Positions 1-6,902 of a stretch of DNA of 18,867 nt are shown one piece after another. Each line of letters begins with the position of its first letter. Positions within the stretch are counted from its first letter, which is position 1. The position numbers and the translations under genes were made by a program. Where the stretch lies: positions 1-18,867 of the forward strand of contig CAUJEQ010000276.1 of NCBI GenBank assembly GCA_963169135.1, written 5' to 3'. This DNA is from Chloroflexota bacterium (GTDB lineage Bacteria; Chloroflexota; Dehalococcoidia; Tepidiformales; Tepidiformaceae). The notes beneath the pieces are model-generated. The model did no database searches, was not told the origin of the DNA, and saw only the letters and a program-made list of their open reading frames with translations.

Positions 1-53
1 CGGTAGGCTTCCGGCCTGACGGAAATCGCCCCACGAGGGTGCAGGAGATGGAC

Positions 54-722
54 ATGGGAGAAATGGTTACGTTCGCCTCGAATGGCGGGACGGCCGGGGG
101 CTACCTTGCGAAGCCAGCCTCGGGGACAGGTAAGGGTGTCATTGTCATCCAGGAGTGGTGGGGCCTGAACGGCAACATCACGGGCATCGCGGACCGCTTC
201 GCGGCCGAGGGTTTCGTCGCTCTGGCGCCGGACATGTACCACGGCCAGCTGACCGACGAACCGGACGAGGCAGGCAAGCTGCTGATGGCGCTGAACATCG
301 AGCAGGCGGAGAAGGACCTCAAGGGAGCGGTGACGTACCTCAAGGGCCTGACCGGTGGCCCGATTGGGACCGTGGGGTTCTGCATGGGCGGCGCACTTTC
401 GTTGTTTGCGGCATGCAACAGCAACGGCGACGTGGGCGCCTGCGTGGACTTCTACGGCGGCCACCCGATGGTGAAGTACAACTGGGACGGTCTCACCGCA
501 CCGCTGCTGGGGATCTTCGCGGAGCACGACGACTTCGTGAACCCGAACATCCCGGCATACGAACAGGCGCTGAAAGAGCGAGGCAAACAGTACGAGTTCA
601 TCACCTACCCGGGGACCGCTCACGCGTTCTTCAATGATGAGCACCCCGAGCCGCAGTACAACCCGGCCGCGGCGAAGGACGCGTGGGAGAAGACCCTGGC
701 CTTCTACCGCAAGCACCTCTAG
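54..722 (+). CDS. Dienelactone hydrolase family protein
   Basis: This is an alpha/beta hydrolase of the dienelactone hydrolase (DLH) family, cytoplasmic, with no signal peptide. DLH enzymes open lactone rings in the chlorocatechol branch of aromatic degradation, but many relatives act on other esters. Counting from the upstream GTG at 39, the expected elements are in order: the strand with QEWWGLN and Glu39, the nucleophile elbow GFCMGG with Cys115, an acidic residue in AEHDD (Asp164) and His195 in GTAHAF. A Cys nucleophile is the DLH hallmark and separates it from ordinary serine esterases. The frame also allows starts at GTG 39, ATG 48 and ATG 63. ATG 54 is chosen because AGGAG at 43-47 lies six bases before it. 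The length of about 220 residues is normal for the family. An SDR follows on the same strand after about 110 bases. The exact substrate cannot be read from the sequence. Confidence 0.9.
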   Translation: MGEMVTFASNGGTAGGYLAKPASGTGKGVIVIQEWWGLNGNITGIADRFAAEGFVALAPDMYHGQLTDEPDEAGKLLMALNIEQAEKDLKGAVTYLKGLTGGPIGTVGFCMGGALSLFAACNSNGDVGACVDFYGGHPMVKYNWDGLTAPLLGIFAEHDDFVNPNIPAYEQALKERGKQYEFITYPGTAHAFFNDEHPEPQYNPAAAKDAWEKTLAFYRKHL

Positions 723-730
723 CAAACACG

Positions 731-797
731 GAGGCACAGAGGCGCAGAGGTTTCCGGTGGACGCGGTGCATCGGGCTGCTCTGGGCCTCGGTGCCTC
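731..797. repeat. Intergenic inverted repeat (GAGGCACAGAGGC type), terminator-like
   Basis: GAGGCACAGAGGC at 731-743 is matched by GCCTCGGTGCCTC at 785-797, which pairs at 12 of 13 positions across a 41-base loop. The right arm runs into a pyrimidine-rich stretch (TCTCTTTTC), so the transcript could form a weak terminator between the DLH and SDR genes. The left arm continues with near-repeats (GCGCAGAGG). The unit resembles the 'GGCACAGAGG' short intergenic repeats I recall from environmental bacterial genomes; that resemblance is from memory and was not searched. Confidence 0.55.
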
Positions 798-830
798 TCT
801 TTTCATCTTCGAGTTCATGAGGACGACGTA

Positions 831-1616
831 GTGGGAAAACTGGATGGGAAGGTCGCGATCGTTACGGGCGGGGCTTCGGGGATCGGGAAGGGGACCGTGG
901 AGGCGTTCGTCGAAGAGGGGGCGCGGGTCATCGTCGGAGATGTGGACAGCGACGGGATAGGGGCGCTCATGGGGAAGCTGGGCCACAACCAGGTCGATGG
1001 AGCGGTAGTGGATGTCCGCGATGAGGCGGCGGTGCAGCGCATGGTGGAACAGGCTTTCCGGCGCTTCGGGCGGCTCGACATCGCGTTCAACAACGCGGGA
1101 GTCGGGGGGTTCTCACCGATCCAGACGTATTCGTTGGAGGACTGGGACCGCGTGCTCGGGATCTCGCTCACGGGAACGTTCCTGTGTATCAAGCACCAGG
1201 CGGCCCGGCTCATCGCGCAGGGACAGGGCGGGAGCATCATCAACGTCGCCAGTCTGAACGCCATCCAGCCGACCGAGGGCTTCGCGGCGTACTGCTCGGC
1301 GAAGGCGGGCGTGGCGATGCTGACGAAGGTCACCGCGCTGGAGCTGGGCCGGCACAGAATTCGGGTCAACGGGATCGGGCCGGGACTCATCCATACGCCA
1401 GCGACCGCGGGAATGACCGCGCTGCCGGGGCTCGAAGACGCATTCCTCCACGAGACTCCGATGGGCAGGGCGGGCGAGCCGGAGGATGTCGCGAAACTTG
1501 CCGTCTACCTCGCCTCGGACGATTCGAGCCTGATGACTGGCCAAACGCTCTACATCGACGGAGGCGCAAGCCTGAAGAAGTACCCGGAACTGTTCGGCTT
1601 CTTGGGCGTGAGTTAG
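831..1616 (+). CDS. SDR family oxidoreductase with atypical active site
   Basis: This is a classical short-chain dehydrogenase/reductase of 261 residues, a cytoplasmic NAD(P)-dependent alcohol dehydrogenase or ketoreductase. The dinucleotide motif TGGASGIG is at residues 12-19. Asp37 at the end of the second strand favours NAD(H) over NADP(H). NNAG is at 87-90, Ser141 is in the catalytic strand and Tyr154/Lys158 form YxxxK. The C-terminus carries the usual TGQTLYIDGG. The residue normally occupied by the fourth tetrad member, Asn in 'NLxGxF', is Ser112 here (ISLTGTF), so proton relay may be altered. The GTG start has TGAGG at 818-822, eight bases upstream. The N-terminus MGKLDG closely matches the SDR at 3137, which suggests paralogues. 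The substrate is unknown. It may be co-transcribed with the upstream hydrolase, although a repeat hairpin lies between them. Confidence 0.93.
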   Translation: MGKLDGKVAIVTGGASGIGKGTVEAFVEEGARVIVGDVDSDGIGALMGKLGHNQVDGAVVDVRDEAAVQRMVEQAFRRFGRLDIAFNNAGVGGFSPIQTYSLEDWDRVLGISLTGTFLCIKHQAARLIAQGQGGSIINVASLNAIQPTEGFAAYCSAKAGVAMLTKVTALELGRHRIRVNGIGPGLIHTPATAGMTALPGLEDAFLHETPMGRAGEPEDVAKLAVYLASDDSSLMTGQTLYIDGGASLKKYPELFGFLGVS

Positions 1617-1625
1617 GCCCGTCGA

Positions 1626-1949
1626 CTACGGGTTCGACCGGGTGTCCGCATCGGAGGCGGCCTCGCCTTGGCCGAAGACCTTCCTCATGAGGTCGACCCA
1701 CTGGCGGTGCGCGACCTCCCAGGGGAAGTCCGGGTCGTCGGTGTGAGGCGGGTCGTAGCGGACCTCGCCGAAGAGATGGATGTCGGGCAGGGCGTCCTTG
1801 GCCAGGCGGCGGGCTTCAGCGCTGATCTGGACGGAGTCGCCGCCGGGGAGCAGCGGGGGCGGGAACCCGCGTGGAAGTGGCGCGTCGAACCGTGCAAACG
1901 GCAGATACGCTGCGACAGCGGTCGCCCCAGAGACGGGGACAGTGCTCAT
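1626..1949 (-). CDS. Hypothetical protein, 107 residues
   Basis: No family was recognised. Reading from the ATG at 1949, the protein begins MSTVPVSGATAV and has a proline-rich segment around residues 20-40. A short amphipathic motif follows (DSVQISAEARRLAKDAL, about residues 38-54), and then an acidic and aromatic C-terminal half (FPWEVAHRQWVDLMRKVF). There is no signal peptide or membrane segment. The ATG is chosen because GGAG lies eight bases upstream; the longer reading from 1994 lacks such a site. The stop falls ten bases from the convergent SDR stop, so both genes share the gap. 'ISxEARxLA' motifs also occur in FlgM-like and other small regulatory proteins, but nothing else supports that here. 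Confidence 0.55.
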   Translation of the reverse strand: MSTVPVSGATAVAAYLPFARFDAPLPRGFPPPLLPGGDSVQISAEARRLAKDALPDIHLFGEVRYDPPHTDDPDFPWEVAHRQWVDLMRKVFGQGEAASDADTRSNP

Positions 1950-2173
1950 TGCGCGGACTCCAGGACCCATACCGCGAGCCTCCCTTCGCAGCACGGGGTT
2001 TCACCTAGGGTTTCGCACCTAAGGCTCTCCAGGCGCGCTGCCAATCGTGTGGCCGTGCGGTGGACGCCGCGTGGCTTCAGCCGAACCAACGGAGCCCGTG
2101 CGCGAAGTCGAGCGTCTCTCCTCGCGGGCGGAGAATGCCCGGGGTTGGGCGTCGTCGACCACGCGAGCAACCT
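1950..2173. other. 224-base intergenic region
   Basis: This gap separates the end of the VOC gene from the small gene at 1949, both on the minus strand. On the minus strand it contains two imperfect copies of AGGTG-AAACCC (AGGTGCGAAACCC then AGGTGAAACCC, within about 1998-2026). No tRNA, strong hairpin or convincing reading frame was seen. Any promoter of the small gene should lie here. Confidence 0.4.
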
Positions 2174-3055
2174 TCAAACATACTCGAGCAGCTGCATACC
2201 GAGGCCGGCGAGCTCGCCCGCGGGAATGCTCGCGCGCCGCGTACCGGGGATGACGCCTGGCTCCGGGTCCGAAACGGTGAATCCGCGTTCGCGCGCGAGG
2301 GTGACTGCGTCGTCGAGGCTGCCGGAGACCTCCCACGCGGCCATGCTGGCGAGCGACGCTGGGCGCCCGGCCATGCGGCTGTCGGGGCCGTCTGGCCCAA
2401 GTAGCTCGAAGATGGCGTCCCCGACCTGGAGCTGGCGGATGATCATGCCCGGCGTCCGGATTTCGCCAGCCACTCGCACGCCAAGGGCGCCGATCCAGAA
2501 TTCGGTGGCCGCCTCGATATCTGGCGCGACGGCTGCGAGGTGGTCCAGGCGCTTCAGCGGAAACGCGTGTGCGAAGCGACCGGCTGCGACTGAGCGCTCG
2601 TAACGGGCCTCCCGGGTTTCGGGGTATTGGAGGAGCGTGACGGCGAACGGAAGTGCTCCCGCCGTATCTACAATGGCAGTGTCCGCGAGTTTGCGGCCGT
2701 CGCCCGCGTGGACTTCGTGGATCTCCGAATTCAGACCGGCTCTGGCGAAGCTGTCGACGAGTCCGGGCATGTCACTGGTCCCGAAGGCGATGGATGAGAG
2801 TGCGCGCCCTCGCGCCACGGCATCGAGGTAGTGCGCGCGGGAGCCCCCGCCAACCAGCTGGCCGTCGGTAATCCCCAGGAGTTCGATGTACGTGAAGTTG
2901 GCGGCGCCGGTCCCAATGAAGGCCGCACGGTTGGCAGTGCCCATACCCTGGTGTTCGGTGAGCGGCGTGAGTTTCAGCCCGAGGCGTTCGTAGGCAGCAG
3001 CGGCGGCGGCGAGGTCGGGGACGGGGACGACGAGGTGGTCGATTCGGTCGAGCAT
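2174..3055 (-). CDS. Two-domain glyoxalase-like (VOC superfamily) protein
   Basis: This 293-residue protein has two vicinal-oxygen-chelate modules, about residues 3-145 and 167-293. The first follows the Glyoxalase-like pattern: DHLVVPVPDL with His7, LGLKLTPLTEHQGMGTANR and YIELL with Glu58. The second has DHLAAVAPDI with His171, FWIGALGV and FELLG with Glu217, and ends LLEYV. The His/Glu positions match the metal-ligand places of VOC enzymes. VOC members include glyoxalases, ring-cleavage dioxygenases, epimerases and resistance proteins, so the reaction is open. A much longer open frame extends upstream, but it runs antisense through the neighbouring SDR and hydrolase. ATG 3055 is chosen because homology starts there and a TACAAT box ends six bases before it, which points to a leaderless message. 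It is divergent from the SDR at 3137. Confidence 0.88.
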   Translation of the reverse strand: MLDRIDHLVVPVPDLAAAAAAYERLGLKLTPLTEHQGMGTANRAAFIGTGAANFTYIELLGITDGQLVGGGSRAHYLDAVARGRALSSIAFGTSDMPGLVDSFARAGLNSEIHEVHAGDGRKLADTAIVDTAGALPFAVTLLQYPETREARYERSVAAGRFAHAFPLKRLDHLAAVAPDIEAATEFWIGALGVRVAGEIRTPGMIIRQLQVGDAIFELLGPDGPDSRMAGRPASLASMAAWEVSGSLDDAVTLARERGFTVSDPEPGVIPGTRRASIPAGELAGLGMQLLEYV

Positions 3056-3061
3056 GGCTGG

Positions 3062-3067
3062 ATTGTA
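3062..3067 (-). promoter_or_regulatory. -10-like box, leaderless VOC gene
   Basis: TACAAT on the minus strand ends six bases before the ATG at 3055, and no Shine-Dalgarno lies between. Transcription starting about seven bases downstream of the box would begin at or next to the start codon. No clear -35 is visible. Confidence 0.45.
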
Positions 3068-3097
3068 GCGGCGCGGGCATGAGGGCACGCGGTGACG

Positions 3098-3103
3098 TAG
3101 ACT
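3098..3103 (+). promoter_or_regulatory. -10-like box for SDR/hydrolase operon
   Basis: TAGACT lies 33 bases before the ATG at 3137 and leaves room for a short leader with the GAGGGGA Shine-Dalgarno. It is bracketed by two GCACGCG direct repeats, at 3085-3091 and 3105-3111. The -35 region is weak. Confidence 0.35.
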
Positions 3104-3136
3104 CGCACGCGCACTCGAGAGAGGGGACAGGCATCC

Positions 3137-3958
3137 ATGGGCAAGCTTGACGGGAGAGTCGCGGTAGTCACCGGGGCGGCATCGGGGAACGGCCGGGGGA
3201 TGGCCGTGCGGTTCGCCGAGGACGGCGCGGACATCGTGGTCGCCGACCTGAACGAGGCTGGTATGCAGGAGACTGCCCGGATGGTCCGGCAGCAGGAGCG
3301 GCAAGCGCTGACGGTCCGCTGCGATGTCGCGAACAAGGGAGAGATCGACGCGCTGTTCGCGGCGACGGTCGAGCGGTTCGGCCGGGTGGATATCGCCGTG
3401 GCTAACGCCGGCGTGGCCGAACGGGAGACCGACTGCCTGATCATGACCGAGGAGCAATGGGACCGGACCATCGACATCAACCTGAAGGGCGTGTTCTTCA
3501 CGCTGCAGGCGGCGGCGAATGAGATGATCCGGCGGGGCGAGGGCGGCCGGCTCATCGCCATCGCCAGCATCATGGCGGAGTGGGGGAGCGCGGGTACCCC
3601 GGCCTACTGCGCGAGCAAGGGTGGGGTAAAGCAGCTGGTGAAGTCGTTTGCCCAGGCCGTAGGCAGCTTCGGCATCACCTGCAACGCCATCGGGCCGGGG
3701 TTCATCGAGACGGAGATGACCCGGATGATCCGGGAGAACCCGATGGTCCAGGACATGCTGGTCGACCGGACGCCGGTGGGCTTTTTCGGGCAACCCGAGG
3801 ACGTGGCGGCGGTGGCTGCGTTCCTGGCGAGCGACGAGGCCCGGTTCGTCAATGGGACAACGATCTTCCCCGACGGTGGCATCACCAGCGGGAACTACAG
3901 CGGCCGGATGCGGCAGGCGACGCTCGCCGCGCGGGCAGAACAGGACAAGCAGGCATGA
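3137..3958 (+). CDS. SDR family oxidoreductase
   Basis: This is a classical short-chain dehydrogenase/reductase of 273 residues. It has TGAASGNG at 12-19 (Asn18 where Ile is usual), Asp37 favouring NAD(H), NAG at 90-92, and a full catalytic tetrad of Asn115, Ser144, Tyr157 and Lys161. The C-terminal NGTTIFPDGG is followed by about 20 extra residues rich in Ala, Arg and Glu, somewhat beyond the usual end of the family. The ATG start has GAGGGGA about ten bases upstream. Its stop overlaps the next gene's start (ATGA), so the hydrolase is almost certainly translationally coupled to it. The pair suggests ester hydrolysis followed or preceded by alcohol/ketone oxidation or reduction of the same compound. 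The specific substrate is unknown. Confidence 0.93.
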   Translation: MGKLDGRVAVVTGAASGNGRGMAVRFAEDGADIVVADLNEAGMQETARMVRQQERQALTVRCDVANKGEIDALFAATVERFGRVDIAVANAGVAERETDCLIMTEEQWDRTIDINLKGVFFTLQAAANEMIRRGEGGRLIAIASIMAEWGSAGTPAYCASKGGVKQLVKSFAQAVGSFGITCNAIGPGFIETEMTRMIRENPMVQDMLVDRTPVGFFGQPEDVAAVAAFLASDEARFVNGTTIFPDGGITSGNYSGRMRQATLAARAEQDKQA

Positions 3959-4761
3959 AGACCGGAGAAACAACGCTCGAATCGAAGGGCGCGACGCTCT
4001 ACGCGCAGTGGTGGCTGCCGGACGGCGCTCCCCGCGCCGTTGTCGCGATCGTCCATGGGTATGCCGAACACAGTGGCCGGTATGCCCGGACGGCGGCTGA
4101 CCTTGTTGCGAAAGGGTACGCGGTCGAGGCGCTCGACCTTCGCGGACACGGGCGGTCATCGGGCGAGCGCGTCTTCGTGGAGAGCTACGAGGATTACCTC
4201 AACGACGTGGACGCGTTCCTCGATCGCGTGCGGAGGCAGCACCCGGGGGAAAAGTTGTTCCTGCTCGGGCACAGCATGGGCGGTGGCGTGGTGTCGTCGT
4301 ACATCATCGACCGGAAGCCGGTCCTGGACGGGGTGATCCTGAGCGGGGCGGCGATGCTGGCCCGCCGGGAAGAGCCGCCTGCGGGCGCACCACCTCCGCC
4401 GGCGCGGAGCGGGCCGTTGCCGGCTGCCACGATCTCGCGCGATCCGGCGGTGGTGGCCGCATATGAAAACGACCCGCTGGTCTATCGCGGAGCACCCCCG
4501 GACCGTTCAGGTCCGGCCTGGGCGGACGCCTACCTGCGGGTACAGGAAGGGATGGCCGGCATTGCCTATCCGCTGCTCATCCTCCACGGCACGGACGACA
4601 AACTGGTGCCGTACCGGGGAAGCGTGCAACTCAACGAGGTGGCCTGCTCGGAGGACAAGACGCTCAAACTGTACGAGGGGCTGTATCACGAAGTGCTGAA
4701 CGAGCCGGAGCGCGACCAGGTTGTCGCCGACATAGTGGCGTGGCTGGACGCCCGAAGCTGA
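3955..4761 (+). CDS. Monoacylglycerol lipase-like alpha/beta hydrolase
   Basis: This is a serine hydrolase of the lysophospholipase/monoacylglycerol lipase group (Hydrolase_4), 268 residues and cytoplasmic. Visible elements are the oxyanion-loop HGYAEHSGRY at 34-43, DLRGHGRS at 61-68, the nucleophile elbow GHSMGG with Ser107, Asp215 in GTDDKLVP and His245 in LYHEVLNE. HGxxEHSxRY is diagnostic of this group. The cap region between strands (about 136-160) is short and proline-rich (PPAGAPPPPA), unlike the helical lid of typical monoacylglycerol lipases, so substrate access may differ. The ATG at 3955 overlaps the preceding SDR stop by four bases. An open frame continues upstream inside the SDR gene but is only its shadow. 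The next small gene starts seven bases after the stop, which makes a three-gene operon. Confidence 0.92.
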   Translation: MKTGETTLESKGATLYAQWWLPDGAPRAVVAIVHGYAEHSGRYARTAADLVAKGYAVEALDLRGHGRSSGERVFVESYEDYLNDVDAFLDRVRRQHPGEKLFLLGHSMGGGVVSSYIIDRKPVLDGVILSGAAMLARREEPPAGAPPPPARSGPLPAATISRDPAVVAAYENDPLVYRGAPPDRSGPAWADAYLRVQEGMAGIAYPLLILHGTDDKLVPYRGSVQLNEVACSEDKTLKLYEGLYHEVLNEPERDQVVADIVAWLDARS

Positions 4762-4768
4762 GGGAACC

Positions 4769-4975
4769 ATGAAGACATCGTTTTACGAAGCCGACGCGTT
4801 CAGCGGGAGCAAGGGCGAACACTACTGCACGATCGACTCGGACTACCGGTTCGAGAAAGGTGACGAGGTCTGGGTCGAGGCGAATGGCAAGCGCGTGAAG
4901 CTCCGCATCACCTGGGTGAACGTGACCGTGAAGGACGGCGTGGTCACGCGCGACCTGCTGGGGCTCAAACTCTAG
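4769..4975 (+). CDS. Small hypothetical protein, 68 residues
   Basis: No family was recognised. The protein is charged and soluble, with alternating hydrophobic and polar residues that suggest a small beta-barrel or beta-sheet fold: DEVWVEANGKRVKLRITWV, then VTVKDGVVTRDLLGL. It contains one Cys (in HYCTID) and no signal peptide. The ATG has GAGGGA five to nine bases upstream. It lies seven bases downstream of the lipase-like gene and is probably co-transcribed. The stop is ten bases from the convergent plsX stop. Third codon positions are mostly G or C, as in neighbouring genes, which supports real coding. Confidence 0.7.
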   Translation: MKTSFYEADAFSGSKGEHYCTIDSDYRFEKGDEVWVEANGKRVKLRITWVNVTVKDGVVTRDLLGLKL

Positions 4976-4984
4976 CCCGGCTGG

Positions 4985-6028
4985 CTACTCGTCCGAATCG
5001 TCCGCGGCGACGCCGAGCAGAGCCTTCTTCGCCGGAATCTCCCTGGCAACGTCGCGGAGGGTATCGAGGACCTTGTTGTTGACGGCGTCGCGGGCCGCCC
5101 GGATGGCGCTGAAGATGGCCCGCGCATTCGAGCGGCCGTGGCCGATAACGACGATGCCATCCACGCCGATGAGCTGAGCTCCGCCGTACTCCGCGTAGTC
5201 CAGGCGGCGCTTCACTTTGCGGAGCTCGGACATCAGGACCAGGCCTGCCGCCTTGTTCCAGGGGGTCAGTTCCACTGCCTTGCGGATCTCGGTGAACATC
5301 ATCTCGGCCATGCCCTCGGCCGTCTTGAGCACGACATTACCGGTGAAGCCGTCCATGACCGCAACGTCGCAAACGCCCCGGGTGAGGTCCTTGCCTTCGA
5401 CGTTGCCGATGAAGTTGAGGCGGCTGGCGCGAAGGGCCTGGTTGACCTCGATGGTGAGCTGGTTGCCCTTCGAGTCTTCCTCGCCGATGGAGAGCAAGCC
5501 GACCTTTGGATTCGTCACACCGAACATGCGCTCCATGTAGGCGGCGCCCATGTAGGCGAACTGGACCAGGTGGATGGGGCGGCAGTCTGCGTTAGCGCCG
5601 ACATCGAGGAGCATGGTGAGGCGGCCATCGCCGGTGGGGAAGATGGTGGCGAGGGCAGGGCGGCCGATGCCCTTGATACGCCCAAGCGTCAGGAGGGCCG
5701 CGGCCATCGCTGCGCCCGTGTTGCCGGCGGTGACGAAGGCGTCTGCTTTGCCCTCTTTCACCAGGCGAATACCGGCGTTGATGGAGCTGTTCGGCTTCGC
5801 CTTCACGGCGTCGGTCGGGTGCTCGTCCATCTCGATCGTGTCAGGAGCTTCGACGATCTTGAGCCCCTTGACCTCGGCCGTACCCTGCATTTCCTGGCGG
5901 ATCGCTTCGGTCTGGCCGGCCAGAGTCACCTCGACGCCGAGCCCGCCCACGGCCATCAGGGCGCCCGCTACGATTTCGCCCGGCGCGTTGTCTCCACCCA
6001 TCGCGTCGACCACGATGCGAGCTGTCAT
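4985..6028 (-). CDS. plsX: Phosphate acyltransferase PlsX
   Basis: PlsX converts acyl-ACP and phosphate to acyl-phosphate, the donor used by PlsY to start phospholipid synthesis. It is a peripheral, cytoplasmic-face enzyme. Family signatures are the N-terminal VDAMGGDNAP, TAGNTGA, MLLDVGAN, LLSIGEE, MDGFTGNVVLKT and GHGRSN near the C-terminus. The 347-residue length is normal. GGAGGAAG precedes the ATG by five bases, and the start overlaps the upstream methyltransferase stop (ATGA). In many bacteria plsX sits beside rpmF and fabH/fabD. Here it is the last gene of a two-gene unit with a methyltransferase, and no fab gene is in the window. Confidence 0.97.
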   Translation of the reverse strand: MTARIVVDAMGGDNAPGEIVAGALMAVGGLGVEVTLAGQTEAIRQEMQGTAEVKGLKIVEAPDTIEMDEHPTDAVKAKPNSSINAGIRLVKEGKADAFVTAGNTGAAMAAALLTLGRIKGIGRPALATIFPTGDGRLTMLLDVGANADCRPIHLVQFAYMGAAYMERMFGVTNPKVGLLSIGEEDSKGNQLTIEVNQALRASRLNFIGNVEGKDLTRGVCDVAVMDGFTGNVVLKTAEGMAEMMFTEIRKAVELTPWNKAAGLVLMSELRKVKRRLDYAEYGGAQLIGVDGIVVIGHGRSNARAIFSAIRAARDAVNNKVLDTLRDVAREIPAKKALLGVAADDSDE

Positions 6029-6789
6029 CCGTTCTTCCTCCGGGCGATGGCGATCATCCGCTCGCTGTCGTTGGTCAGCGGGCCGAGGTCATAGTCGCCG
6101 TACATGTCGACGAGCGCCAGCCCGGCGAGGTCGAGCAGGTATTCGAGTTCGAAGCGATAGACGTAGCGCAGACGGTGTTCGCTCACACGCCGGCGAACGG
6201 AACCGTCCTCGGCGAGGGTTTCGTACGTCACGCGCAGGTGGCGGGTCTGCACGGCGAGGTCGTCCTCGTGCATATGCCAGCAGTCGAAGCGGACACCCGA
6301 GGCGGTTTCGCCCGTGAACGTGAGCATCGGCTGACCGTTGGTGGAAGGGTCGAGCCAGAGCGCGGGACCGGGCACATCGATTGCCAGGAGGCCGTTGAAC
6401 GTGAGAGCGGCCGCGATCGCGCGGAGAGTCGCCAGCTGGGTCTCGCCATCTTCGCAGTAGAGGAATACGTCCAGGGGGAGGAGCGCAAAGCCATAGTGGT
6501 CCGGTTCGAGCACGAGACCGGTGATGCCGCCCTCGATGAGGGTGGCGTCGATCGCCTCTTCCTCGGCCCGCGCGCGGGCAAGCTGGAGCATTGCGGGCGA
6601 GGGGTCGATCCCTGTGACCGCGTGGCCGTTGAGCGCGAGTTCGAGGGCGACTCGGCCCGTGCCGCAGCCAACCTCGAGTACTGGCCGGTCGGTCCGGCCG
6701 GCGAAGGAGAGCCAGAGCCCGATGTCATCGGCGAAGGTGGAATGGATGGCGTCGTAGAAGTCCGCATCAACAGCGTAGGCGTCTGGCAC
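6025..6789 (-). CDS. Class I SAM-dependent methyltransferase
   Basis: This is a 254-residue Rossmann-fold methyltransferase, cytoplasmic. Motif I is VLEVGCGTGR at 37-46, and motif II contains Asp62 in GIDPSPAML, typical of the small-molecule Methyltransf_25 group. The segment LLPLDVFLY (about 103-111) corresponds to the post-II region. The C-terminal half has alternating beta strands with RLRYVYRFELEYLLDLAGL, as in enzymes with a six-stranded substrate domain. The substrate is unknown. The start is GTG at 6789 with no visible Shine-Dalgarno; a 13-bp direct repeat lies just upstream (6793-6826), so the start is less certain than the family. Its stop overlaps the plsX start by four bases. Confidence 0.88.
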   Translation of the reverse strand: MPDAYAVDADFYDAIHSTFADDIGLWLSFAGRTDRPVLEVGCGTGRVALELALNGHAVTGIDPSPAMLQLARARAEEEAIDATLIEGGITGLVLEPDHYGFALLPLDVFLYCEDGETQLATLRAIAAALTFNGLLAIDVPGPALWLDPSTNGQPMLTFTGETASGVRFDCWHMHEDDLAVQTRHLRVTYETLAEDGSVRRRVSEHRLRYVYRFELEYLLDLAGLALVDMYGDYDLGPLTNDSERMIAIARRKNG

Positions 6790-6792
6790 GTT

Positions 6793-6826
6793 GCGATTGT
6801 CGATTGCCTACTCGCGATTGTCGATT
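6793..6826. repeat. 13-bp direct repeat GCGATTGTCGATT
   Basis: GCGATTGTCGATT occurs perfectly at 6793-6805 and 6814-6826, a 21-base period or two helical turns. It sits four bases upstream of the methyltransferase GTG. It is the most A+T-rich patch in the gap. Its frame translations read as 'RQST/DNRQS'-like strings, resembling a simple intergenic repeat type I recall from environmental genomes. It could instead be a tandem regulator-binding site. Confidence 0.6.
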
Positions 6827-6843
6827 CGAGGCAGACACCCGGC

Positions 6844-6866
6844 CGGTGGATGTGTGACCTCCACCG
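6844..6866. terminator. 7-bp hairpin between DUF2087-like gene and methyltransferase
   Basis: CGGTGGA at 6844-6850 pairs perfectly with TCCACCG at 6860-6866 across a nine-base loop. On the minus strand it lies between the DUF2087-like stop and the methyltransferase start. There is no T tract, so a terminator role is only possible. Confidence 0.3.
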
Positions 6867-6902
6867 TTGTTGGTGCGGCCCCCGCTGGTCGAAATTGAAT
6901 GT

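Noticed and set aside
634..831. 65-residue open frame across the repeat between the first two genes
   Set aside because: It begins inside the hydrolase gene in another frame and consists of low-complexity Arg/Ser/Thr sequence plus the repeat.
1950..2173. Possible tRNA or riboswitch in the gap
   Set aside because: No T-loop GTTCGA consensus, acceptor pairing or known riboswitch core could be found on either strand by eye.
1668..2603. 311-residue open frame on the plus strand
   Set aside because: It overlaps the VOC gene and the small minus-strand gene in antisense; no recognisable domain, Arg/Ser/Pro-rich.
3056..4159. Upstream extension of the VOC gene frame on the minus strand, giving a 661-residue reading
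   Set aside because: It runs antisense through the SDR and lipase-like genes, which have clear motifs and ribosome sites, and its sequence there is low-complexity Arg/Pro/His-rich.
5138..6094. 318-residue open frame on the plus strand
   Set aside because: It is the shadow of plsX, whose motifs are unambiguous.
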